Below, one piece after another: positions 1 to 5,761 of a stretch of 14,853 nt of DNA (its first letter is position 1; every line of letters begins with the position of its first letter). The DNA is from JAFCEV01 sp964473005 (GTDB lineage: Archaea > Nanobdellota > Nanobdellia > Pacearchaeales > GW2011-AR1), in NCBI GenBank assembly GCA_964473005.1, contig CAYYME010000013.1, positions 1 to 14,853 of the forward strand. The letters run 5' to 3'. The notes under the pieces were generated by a model that was given only the letters and a program-made list of their open reading frames with translations, had not been told where the DNA came from and made no database searches. A program made the position numbers and the translations under genes.

Positions 1-38
1 TTTGGTTCTGTTTTTGGAATAAATTTTTTAGCAGGCAT
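1..38 (-). CDS. Partial CDS, N-terminus only, runs off the window
   Basis: A start ATG at 38 on the minus strand opens a frame beginning MPAKKFIPKTEP with no stop before the window edge. It starts one base after the stop of the 104-aa gene, as expected for the next cistron of the L1 operon. Archaeal L1 genes are usually followed by L10/P0, so L10 is possible by context, but these 12 residues do not identify it. Confidence 0.4.
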   Translation of the reverse strand, partial: MPAKKFIPKTEP

Positions 39-39
39 T

Positions 40-354
40 TTAATTTCTTTTGTATACAAATAATCTTTTGAATTGATTTATTTTTTGTGATGGAGGGTAA
101 ATAAAATAACCAAATTCTTCATTATTTTTTCCTATTTGTAATCCATTTAACTTTAATAATTCTAAACTCCTTTCTAAAGAACCTTGAGCAAATTCCCCTA
201 AACTATCAGCTTCTATAATCTCTCCTTTTATTAAATTTCTTTTTATATAATCAGCCCTAATACTCATATCTCCTGCAAACCAAGCAATTGTTTCTTTTTC
301 TTTTATTTCATGCTTGCTATATTTTCCTATTTTTGCACAATTTTCAATTTTCAT
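40..354 (-). CDS. Hypothetical protein (104 aa) directly downstream of L1
   Basis: I do not recognise this protein. It is soluble and charged, with no signal peptide or membrane segment. The middle (residues about 30-75) looks helical and rich in Glu, Leu and Lys; the C-terminus ends in a basic stretch. Its ATG overlaps the L1 stop codon as ATGA, a typical translational coupling, and the following gene starts one base after its stop, so it sits inside the L1 operon. Its codons look more AT-rich than those of L1. The position suggests co-expression with ribosomal genes but does not show a role in the ribosome. Confidence 0.7.
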   Translation of the reverse strand: MKIENCAKIGKYSKHEIKEKETIAWFAGDMSIRADYIKRNLIKGEIIEADSLGEFAQGSLERSLELLKLNGLQIGKNNEEFGYFIYPPSQKINQFKRLFVYKRN

Positions 355-980
355 CGTATTTTTATCTTCTGAGGTTTAGACATGGTGAATTTTATTTCAA
401 TATTCTTTATATTTTCCAGATCCTTCGGCATCTCTTTGACGATAGCATTATAAACTGCAAGGATATTTTCTATAATTTCCTCATCCCTCATACTCTGTTT
501 TCCTATAGGGAGCTTTATGCTTGCCTCTTTTATTTTTATCTTCACGCTGTTGTTTATTCTGCTTTTTAGTTCATTTATTGTTTTGTCGTCGGTATTTAAT
601 ACTATGCCTATCTGGGGAGAAGGCATTTTTCCTGCAGGTCCAAGGACTCTTCCAAAAGAAGTAGCAACTTTTGGCATCAGGCTTGTCTGGGAAATAAAAA
701 AATCATATTTCTTCACCAATTTCTTAAGTCCTTTCTTGTCGGAATATTTTCTGAATTCTTCGGGAGTGATTGTATCAATGTTTTTATTTTTTGCTTCTAA
801 AAACCCTGCGATTTTTTTGTTCTTGATATTATGGGGTGCATTTATGAATAGATTTACCTGGTTTTTCTTGATATCAAATTTTTGCAGATTTATAATTAAA
901 TCCAGTGTTTGATCAAACTTTCTTTCCTTTCCTTTCCTTAATTCTTCTAAGGCTTTTTTTAGCTGCTCTTTAATTTCCAT
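351..980 (-). CDS. rpl1: Large ribosomal subunit protein L1 (uL1)
   Basis: Ribosomal protein L1 forms the mobile L1 stalk of the 50S subunit and, in studied archaea and bacteria, also represses translation of its own operon by binding the mRNA. The 209-aa length matches archaeal L1. Diagnostic segments are RKFDQTLDLIINL near residues 20-32, the GRVLGPAGKMPSP loop at 110-122, and a C-terminal IKFTMSKPQKIKIR-type end. A GGAG lies 12 bases before the ATG. L11, often an operon partner, is not here but at 7917-8582 with spt5. Unlike most genes in this window there is no TATA box 25 bp upstream, so the mRNA must have a long leader (see 981-1110). Confidence 0.96.
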   Translation of the reverse strand: MEIKEQLKKALEELRKGKERKFDQTLDLIINLQKFDIKKNQVNLFINAPHNIKNKKIAGFLEAKNKNIDTITPEEFRKYSDKKGLKKLVKKYDFFISQTSLMPKVATSFGRVLGPAGKMPSPQIGIVLNTDDKTINELKSRINNSVKIKIKEASIKLPIGKQSMRDEEIIENILAVYNAIVKEMPKDLENIKNIEIKFTMSKPQKIKIR

Positions 981-1110
981 TTTGCTATTTTACTCCTGAT
1001 TTTGCACGAAGGATTTTATGGATTATGCTTCTACCACGAAATTGCTCGCCTCCCACATTATTCGCCGCAAACATAGAAATTATTCTGCAACGATATGGTT
1101 CAAACGGCTG
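981..1110 (-). promoter_or_regulatory. Long, CpG-rich 5' leader of the L1 mRNA (candidate autoregulatory region)
   Basis: This stretch has far more CG dinucleotides than neighbouring intergenic DNA, which in an AT-rich genome often marks a folded RNA. A minus-strand TATA-like box (1132-1139) predicts transcription from about 1110. In the RNA, bases 1071-1061 pair with 1010-1001 (5 bp, a 2x1 internal loop, then 4 bp) and enclose a GUGGGAGGC segment at about 1057-1049 that pairs weakly with the 1022-1017 side. Part of the same strand could instead pair with 1107-1105. L1 autoregulation by a leader or early coding site is known in archaea; that this is such a site is inference. A 29-codon ORF (1074-985) also lies here. 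Confidence 0.4.
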
Positions 1111-1131
1111 ATTTTCTATATTTCCCTGAGT

Positions 1132-1139
1132 TTTTAAAT
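1132..1139 (-). promoter_or_regulatory. Possible TATA box for the L1 transcript
   Basis: On the minus strand this reads ATTTAAAA. Using the 25.5-bp spacing seen elsewhere in the window, transcription would begin near 1110. The palindromic box at 1169-1176 is an alternative that would start the transcript near 1147. Confidence 0.35.
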
Positions 1140-1168
1140 CTTCGGTTATATGGAATATTACAATAATC

Positions 1169-1176
1169 CTTATAAA
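1169..1176 (+). promoter_or_regulatory. TATA box, leaderless promoter for the gene at 1198
   Basis: The sequence is CTTATAAA, with its centre 25.5 bp before the ATG at 1198, identical to the spacing at ftsZ, sepF, secE and other genes here. The ORF could be extended to an ATG at 1150, but that ATG would lie upstream of the transcription start. The box is nearly palindromic (TTTATAAG on the minus strand) and could also fire toward L1. Confidence 0.75.
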
Positions 1177-1197
1177 TTGGTTATATTTTTTCCTTCC

Positions 1198-1557
1198 ATG
1201 GAACTGGTTGCATTGCTTTCGTCAGGAAAAGGAACCTGGGCGCAGGTTTCCGGCTTAATAAGATACGGGGAGTGGGATAAGATAATTCTTATAGGAGATG
1301 ATTTTTCGTCGCAGTTTAAAGTTGAGGAAAAAAAAGATAAAACCGAATTTGTGAAAGTTGACCTGAAAAAGAGAATAATAGAACTGCGGGATGAAATCCT
1401 GCAGAAACTCAAAGGAAAGATTGACGGAACAGAAGTTGCACTGAGCGTGGCTTCCGGTGACGGAAAAGAGCACATGGCTCTGATTTCAGCTTTGATTAAT
1501 CTTCCTGTCGGAATAAGATTTGCAGCTTTGACAAAAGAAGGGGTTTTGGATTTGTAA
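1198..1557 (+). CDS. Small Rossmann-like protein of unknown function (119 aa)
   Basis: The protein looks like a single alpha/beta domain: a strand then glycine loop (VALLSSGKGTW, residues 4-14), a helix, a second strand KIILIGDDF (about 29-37), a charged helical middle, and a C-terminal block VALSVASGDGKEHMALISALI where a strand is followed by a Gly/Asp loop and a helix. This layout resembles nucleotide-sensing Rossmann domains such as CARF, but I cannot assign it to a family. I choose ATG 1198 over 1150 because the TATA box at 1169-1176 puts the transcription start there and the first predicted strand starts right after this Met. The next gene begins one base after its stop, so the two are co-transcribed. 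Confidence 0.8.
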   Translation: MELVALLSSGKGTWAQVSGLIRYGEWDKIILIGDDFSSQFKVEEKKDKTEFVKVDLKKRIIELRDEILQKLKGKIDGTEVALSVASGDGKEHMALISALINLPVGIRFAALTKEGVLDL

Positions 1558-1558
1558 A

Positions 1559-1822
1559 ATGGGAAAAGAATTACCTCCTAAACCAAAGTATTATCCTAAT
1601 ATGAATATAGAAGAACTAGTGGGATATTGTGATCTTCATTCTGAAACTCCTAGGGCATTATTTCGTAAAGATATGATTGCCCAAATGATTGATTATGCAG
1701 GAAACCCTGAAGATTATCCAACTGCAGAAGAGATGTCTAAAGCAGATATTGAATGGCAATCTTTACATGAAGAAATGAAAGCATTAGTTGATATATGCAA
1801 AAAGAAATATAGCCTAAACTAA
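1559..1822 (+). CDS. Hypothetical protein (87 aa)
   Basis: Not recognised. It is a soluble acidic protein with a proline-rich N-terminus (residues 5-15) and a helical remainder containing two cysteines (about 24 and 79) too far apart for a standard zinc knuckle. It starts one base after the upstream stop codon, so it should be translated from the same mRNA as the Rossmann-like protein. It converges with the site-2-type protease gene on the other strand with only 11 bp between stop codons, so there is almost no room for a separate terminator. Confidence 0.7.
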   Translation: MGKELPPKPKYYPNMNIEELVGYCDLHSETPRALFRKDMIAQMIDYAGNPEDYPTAEEMSKADIEWQSLHEEMKALVDICKKKYSLN

Positions 1823-1833
1823 CTCTTAAATCC

Positions 1834-3264
1834 TCAAATAAAGCTAATTATCCAGAATATCATAAGAACAAATAACAGGAATAGGAAAAACCATGTTATA
1901 AATTTGAAAGTTTTTTCTGCTTTTTCTTTGCTTTTGGTGATTCCGAGAACAGTCAGATAAAAGAACCTTCCTCCGTCAAAAATTCCTACTGGAAGCATAT
2001 TAATTAAGGCAACGGTGAAGCTAATCAGCACAAGCCACCATAATAAATTATAAATAAACCAGCCTGCTTTAAATTTAGGTTCGTAATCAATATTGGAATC
2101 TTTCAGAGAAGATACTAGATTAATGAATTTTCCCATAAGTCCTTTTCTTCCTTTGTCCATAAATCCAATACCAAGATAAGCAATATCCTTATTTTCAGGA
2201 TTCTCTCCAAGTTCAATTGTATATTCTTTAGCTTCATCCTCTGTTTTTGTTTTGAGAGTTATACTATCTCCTGGAGAGTATTTGGATAATTCAATCTGAA
2301 ATTCTTCAAGACTGGTTGTCTTTTCATTATTAATTTCTGTTATAGTCCCTTCAATTCCTTCATTTATTGCCGGAGCATCCTCGTATAAAAGAATAAACTG
2401 TTCAGTATTTATCTGTTCTTCCAGAAATTTTTTCGTGGCGACATAACTTCTATTTTCAGCCTGAATTTTGCTAAGCCCTGCTTCATTCACCATCTCCAGC
2501 ATCTTTTCATAAGTGATATTGCTGACAGAAATATTATTTATTGCAGATATTCCCGCCACACTTACCACAGAATAAGCATAATCATCGAAGACAACTCCTG
2601 AAGGAACAAATGCAAGTGAAAAGAAAATCCACATGACTATGAAAAATAGGATTGCAATTAAGACATTCGCAAATGTCCCTGCAGACAACACAGCCATCTG
2701 GCGGAACTTGCTGCTCTTTTTCATGCTTTCTTCATCCTGCTCCACAAATGCAGCCAGAAAAACAGGAAGGAAAAAGGGAAAGAATCCAAATCCTGTTGAT
2801 TTTATCTTTATACCATATCTTCTCATAAAAATTCCATGCGCAAATTCATGGGCTATGGCTATCACTGCCAGAATAATTATCCAGTATGTGAAATAAAACG
2901 GGGGAAGAAAATCTAATTTGAAAACCTGCGGAAGATAAGGAAACAGGGGCATTATCGGAGGAATTTTTATTGCTCTGACAATCTGCGGGTAGGCAATATA
3001 TAAATAAACAATTTTCCCGATAAGATAAAGCACAGAAACCATCAGGATATATCCTGTAACTATTGAAATATAACTAAGGAATTTCAGGGTTTTTTGATAT
3101 TTTTTACCAACTTTATCTATAATCTTCATCCCCCATTTTGTCTTATATAAAAATAAAAGCCCCTCTTTTTTGAGATTTTTTCTTTTTATGTACAGAAATA
3201 TTGAAAGAAAAATTATAAACAATACCAGCAAAATAATATCAACATAAGTGGCAATTTTATCCAT
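1834..3264 (-). CDS. Site-2-type intramembrane zinc metalloprotease (M50 family)
   Basis: M50/S2P proteases cleave substrates inside the membrane, often to release regulators or clear signal peptides. The zinc motif HEFAH is at residues 139-143 in a hydrophobic segment (about 125-145). The distal metal-ligand motif is NMLPVGIFDGG at 422-432, with Asp430. Membrane segments lie near 8-27, 62-92, 125-148, 195-222, 405-425 and 452-476. A soluble insert (about 225-400) is where PDZ-like domains occur in this family; residues 300-352 resemble one. At 476 aa it is a normal length for archaeal S2P homologues. It is the last gene after aIF5A and eL40, 66 bp behind eL40, with a GGAGG 19 bases upstream of the ATG, which is longer than ideal. 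The substrate cannot be deduced. Confidence 0.92.
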   Translation of the reverse strand: MDKIATYVDIILLVLFIIFLSIFLYIKRKNLKKEGLLFLYKTKWGMKIIDKVGKKYQKTLKFLSYISIVTGYILMVSVLYLIGKIVYLYIAYPQIVRAIKIPPIMPLFPYLPQVFKLDFLPPFYFTYWIIILAVIAIAHEFAHGIFMRRYGIKIKSTGFGFFPFFLPVFLAAFVEQDEESMKKSSKFRQMAVLSAGTFANVLIAILFFIVMWIFFSLAFVPSGVVFDDYAYSVVSVAGISAINNISVSNITYEKMLEMVNEAGLSKIQAENRSYVATKKFLEEQINTEQFILLYEDAPAINEGIEGTITEINNEKTTSLEEFQIELSKYSPGDSITLKTKTEDEAKEYTIELGENPENKDIAYLGIGFMDKGRKGLMGKFINLVSSLKDSNIDYEPKFKAGWFIYNLLWWLVLISFTVALINMLPVGIFDGGRFFYLTVLGITKSKEKAEKTFKFITWFFLFLLFVLMIFWIISFI

Positions 3265-3330
3265 CTTGACTCTTTTATTTTTTCCTCCGGTTTAATTGTT
3301 TCATGTATTGGTTATATCGCATGAAAAAGT

Positions 3331-3492
3331 TTACTTTTTCCTTAAAGGACGAAATGCATTTCTCTTGCATTTTCTGCATTTAACTTTTCCTTTTAGAATT
3401 TTCTGCGGCTCTGCCCTGATTTTTGTCTGGCAATTTTTACAGACAAAAACATTCCTGAATATTCTGTTGTGTGCTTCCAGTATTTTAGCCAT
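3331..3492 (-). CDS. rpl40e: Large ribosomal subunit protein eL40
   Basis: This 53-aa gene encodes the small zinc-binding ribosomal protein eL40. It shows the family order: N-terminal MAKILEAHNRIF, a first pair of cysteines in VCKNC (18 and 21), a second in KCRKC (39 and 42), and the basic tail FRPLRKK. The four cysteines make the zinc ribbon. A Shine-Dalgarno-like AAGAGGAA lies 8 bases before the ATG (3501-3508). It is 50 bp downstream of aIF5A and 66 bp upstream of the S2P gene, all on the minus strand, and has no TATA box at the usual position, so it is probably co-transcribed with aIF5A. Confidence 0.92.
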   Translation of the reverse strand: MAKILEAHNRIFRNVFVCKNCQTKIRAEPQKILKGKVKCRKCKRNAFRPLRKK

Positions 3493-3542
3493 TTTATAAT
3501 TTCCTCTTGTTTGGTTCTTTAGAAATGAACGAATGAGGCTCT

Positions 3543-3929
3543 TTAAAGTTTCCGTTTAATTATTTTTTCACCTTCAACATCCCAGTATTCCACATTTGAA
3601 TTTTCTTCAAGCTGGGCTTTTATTTCTTCAGGGCACGGAACATCCAGAGTCTCAAAACTTTCCAAATCCATTATGCTTACATTATTTCCTATTGAAAGAA
3701 CCTGTCCCTTTCTCTTATCTACCATAGGAACTTCCAGCCTGTCATGTCCGGGAATGACAAATACTTTTTTTTGTCCTGTGATTATTCCAACAGCCTCAAT
3801 TCTGCATTTAGCATGCCCGTGTTTCCCTGTCTTGCTGACATCCATGCTTTTAACTGTGCAGGGCATTCCCTCGACAATTATATTCACACCTGCTTTTGCT
3901 TCAGTAGCATTAATAATTTTTAACACCAT
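3543..3929 (-). CDS. eif5a: Translation initiation factor aIF5A (128 aa)
   Basis: aIF5A/EF-P-family factors rescue ribosomes stalled during peptide-bond formation. The exposed loop SKTGKHGHAK is at residues 32-41 and its middle lysine (Lys36) is the site turned into hypusine or deoxyhypusine. The N-terminal SH3-like and C-terminal OB-type halves are both complete. The frame stays open to an ATG at 3986, which would add 19 residues, but that ATG lies on the far side of the TATA box and inside the divergent gene. The ATG at 3929 is exactly 25.5 bp from the box centre and gives the usual family length, so I use it. The mRNA is probably leaderless. Confidence 0.96.
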   Translation of the reverse strand: MVLKIINATEAKAGVNIIVEGMPCTVKSMDVSKTGKHGHAKCRIEAVGIITGQKKVFVIPGHDRLEVPMVDKRKGQVLSIGNNVSIMDLESFETLDVPCPEEIKAQLEENSNVEYWDVEGEKIIKRKL

Positions 3930-3950
3930 ACTGGATAAAAAAGAGATATG

Positions 3951-3958
3951 TTTATAAA
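3951..3958. promoter_or_regulatory. Palindromic TATA box shared by two divergent leaderless genes
   Basis: TTTATAAA is its own reverse complement. Its centre (3954.5) lies 25.5 bp from the A of the FKBP-gene ATG (3980, plus strand) and 25.5 bp from the A of the aIF5A ATG (3929, minus strand). No other TATA-like box lies between the genes at a usable distance. Direction in archaea is normally set by the asymmetric BRE next to the box; both flanks here are purine/AT-rich. Confidence 0.8.
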
Positions 3959-3979
3959 GATTTTTACTTAGAAAAATAA

Positions 3980-4633
3980 ATGGCACTTCAAAAAAAAGAT
4001 TTCATCGAAGTGGAATTTACAGCAAGAGTTAAGGACGGAGAAGTTTTTGATTCAAACATTAAAGAAGATATTAACAATGCAGAACTGAAATCAAAAGCAA
4101 AACCATTTATTTTCTGCTTGGGAGAAGACATGTTTCTTAGGGCAGTTGAAGATTTCTTAATTGGAAAAGATATTGGGGAATATGAACTTGCACTTCTGCC
4201 TGGGCAGGCATTTGGGAAGCGCGAGCCGAAATTTGTCCAGATGATTCCTATAAAAGTTTTTTTGCAGCAGGAACTGAATCCAATTCCCGGAATAATATTC
4301 AACTTTGACGGAAGAATTGGAAAAGTTCTGACAGTTTCAGGAGGGAGAGTTATGGTTGATTTTAACAATCCAATTGCAGGAAAAGAGGTTGTATATAAAA
4401 TAAAAGTTCTGAGAAAAGTTGAGGATTTAAACGAGAAGATAAAAGCATTGAATGAATTCTTCTTCAGAAGAGACTTAAAATTTGAAATAAAAGATAAAAA
4501 GTTAATTCTTGAAGTTGAAAAGCCCATGAAAGATTTTGTTGAATTATTTAAGGAAAAATTTAAAGAACTTCTTGATTTGGAAACTGAAGTCAGGGAGAGC
4601 GAGGGAGGGAAAGAAGAAGGGAAAAAAGAGTAA
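3980..4633 (+). CDS. FKBP-type peptidyl-prolyl cis-trans isomerase, long archaeal form
   Basis: These enzymes speed proline isomerisation and act as folding chaperones. The FKBP core is residues 1 to about 145: strand EVEFTARVKDGEVFDSN, then CLGEDMFLRAVEDFLIGKDIGE, the flap edge GQAFGKREPKFVQMIP (75-90) and the closing strand NNPIAGKEVVYKIKVL (129-144). Residues about 93-128 are the chaperone-like IF insertion typical of SlyD-type and archaeal long FKBPs. A C-terminal extension (about 150-217) is helical and ends in a Glu/Lys/Gly-rich tail. Transcription comes from the box shared with aIF5A and the mRNA should be leaderless. Cytosolic, since no signal peptide is seen. Confidence 0.92.
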   Translation: MALQKKDFIEVEFTARVKDGEVFDSNIKEDINNAELKSKAKPFIFCLGEDMFLRAVEDFLIGKDIGEYELALLPGQAFGKREPKFVQMIPIKVFLQQELNPIPGIIFNFDGRIGKVLTVSGGRVMVDFNNPIAGKEVVYKIKVLRKVEDLNEKIKALNEFFFRRDLKFEIKDKKLILEVEKPMKDFVELFKEKFKELLDLETEVRESEGGKEEGKKE

Positions 4634-4634
4634 T

Positions 4635-4642
4635 TTTATATA
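4635..4642 (+). promoter_or_regulatory. TATA box for the gene at 4664
   Basis: TTTATATA starts two bases after the FKBP stop codon. Its centre is 25.5 bp from the ATG at 4664, so the small membrane protein has its own leaderless promoter. Confidence 0.7.
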
Positions 4643-4663
4643 TTCCTATTAATTCATTTTTTT

Positions 4664-4915
4664 ATGAAATTGTGCCTTTTAAAAAAGCAGGTTTTGATTT
4701 TATTGGTTTTCTCCCTATTAATTTCAATAGCATCTATAATTCACGGTATCTTTTTTGATTTGGATTTTACACAGATAAAAAGATTGACTTTGGAAGGTTT
4801 ACTTTTAACTTTATTGGTGGTTTTTCCGGCAATTCTTTTTTTGGAATGGATTTTTGATTTAAACAACAGAAAGAAATTTGAAGAGTTGGAGAGGAAATTA
4901 AGGAAATTGAATTAA
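4664..4915 (+). CDS. Small membrane protein with two transmembrane helices (83 aa)
   Basis: Not recognised as a named family. Two hydrophobic helices are visible, residues about 9-30 and 42-64, joined by a short acidic loop containing FDLDF, and followed by a highly charged helical tail (66-83) that is probably cytosolic. It has its own TATA box at 4635-4642 although it directly follows the FKBP gene. It converges with the DUF218 gene with 10 bp between stops. Very AT-rich codons, unlike the neighbouring housekeeping genes. Confidence 0.75.
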   Translation: MKLCLLKKQVLILLVFSLLISIASIIHGIFFDLDFTQIKRLTLEGLLLTLLVVFPAILFLEWIFDLNNRKKFEELERKLRKLN

Positions 4916-4925
4916 TTAATCGCCT

Positions 4926-5681
4926 TTATTTCTCAGAATATTTTATTCCACCTTTCTTTGATTTATATCTCCCCATTGTTGCAAGTTTATAGTTATGTTT
5001 AACTTTTCTTAAAATAGAATTCTCATAGTTTTTTTCATCAGGAGTTTCTTCTGTTTTTATTTTATGGAATCTGAAATCATCTTGGCTAATTAATCCTTTT
5101 TTTACTGCTTCATTTTCAAAATCTTCAAATCTTTCTAAATGTCCGGGATATGAAACAAAGGCAATATCCCATGTTTCTTTAGTGCCCTCTTTCTCTTTTT
5201 TGTCTTTTAATTTTTTTAGAGTATACAAAGCATTTTCAAGAGTATTGTGGGATTTTCCCTCTACAATCATCTGACTTGGTTTTATTCCGTGTCTTCTGAG
5301 AAATTTATATATCGAATAAGATTGCCCCTCTCTTATATCCCCTTTACTTTTCCCTTTATACCCACTAATAACAAAATATCTCTCTTTCCTTAATTCTCCT
5401 TTGTGTTTCATAGCCTCTTTTGTTCTGTCTCTATCTGCTGAATACATCTTCTCATCATAATCCCAATCACCCCCTCCCGTTGGGATGATAATTGCATCTA
5501 ATGTTTTTCTTTCTGTTAAAATCAAAATAGAAACTAACAATAAAACAAATCCTGCTATATGAATAAATAAAAATCTCCCCTGAAAATAACTGCCGGTTAC
5601 ATTTCCTGTTATTCCTCCGATTCCGATGCTAAGCAGAACTACTGAAAATAATAATGTAATGCCTCCTATACCTTTTTTCAT
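4926..5681 (-). CDS. Membrane-anchored DUF218/YdcF-like protein (251 aa)
   Basis: Residues 6-28 and 37-56 are two membrane helices. After them comes a DUF218-type alpha/beta domain: a first strand and glycine turn IIIPTGGG (64-71), a conserved Arg-containing helix (84-95), the SG turn at 106-107, the signature EGKSHNTLENA (141-151) and the strand SYPGHLERF (177-185). DUF218 proteins such as SanA and YdcF are linked to envelope functions and bind a nucleotide-like ligand, but their reactions are poorly known. The C-terminal 40 residues are strongly basic. A minus-strand TATA-like box at 5703-5710 is 25.5 bp from the ATG, giving a leaderless transcript divergent from ftsZ. Confidence 0.85.
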   Translation of the reverse strand: MKKGIGGITLLFSVVLLSIGIGGITGNVTGSYFQGRFLFIHIAGFVLLLVSILILTERKTLDAIIIPTGGGDWDYDEKMYSADRDRTKEAMKHKGELRKERYFVISGYKGKSKGDIREGQSYSIYKFLRRHGIKPSQMIVEGKSHNTLENALYTLKKLKDKKEKEGTKETWDIAFVSYPGHLERFEDFENEAVKKGLISQDDFRFHKIKTEETPDEKNYENSILRKVKHNYKLATMGRYKSKKGGIKYSEK

Positions 5682-5702
5682 ATCAGATAAAAAAGAATAT
5701 TC

Positions 5703-5710
5703 TATAAAAA
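5703..5710 (-). promoter_or_regulatory. TATA-like box for the DUF218 gene
   Basis: On the minus strand this reads TTTTTATA, centred 25.5 bp from the ATG at 5681. The register could shift by two bases to the overlapping TTTATAGA. Confidence 0.6.
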
Positions 5711-5732
5711 CCTATCCAACACCACAATAATT

Positions 5733-5740
5733 CTTATAAA
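5733..5740 (+). promoter_or_regulatory. TATA box of ftsZ
   Basis: CTTATAAA is centred 25.5 bp before the ATG at 5762, which predicts a leaderless ftsZ mRNA. Confidence 0.8.
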
Positions 5741-5761
5741 GCGTGGGATTTTATTTAAAAG

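Noticed and set aside
517..912. Long plus-strand ORF across L1
   Set aside because: It is the antisense shadow of the L1 gene, with hydrophobic low-complexity composition; the minus strand encodes a clear ribosomal protein.
1018..1139. Plus-strand 39-codon ORF upstream of the gene at 1198, and a GGTTCAAAC T-loop-like motif near 1097
   Set aside because: No promoter at the right distance and no tRNA stems around the T-loop-like motif; the minus-strand L1 leader explains the region better.
1150..1197. 16-residue N-terminal extension of the Rossmann-like protein
   Set aside because: It would overlap the TATA box that lies exactly 25.5 bp before ATG 1198, so it should not be transcribed from this promoter.
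3930..3986. 19-residue N-terminal extension of aIF5A
   Set aside because: It spans the shared TATA box and the divergent start, and makes aIF5A longer than its family.
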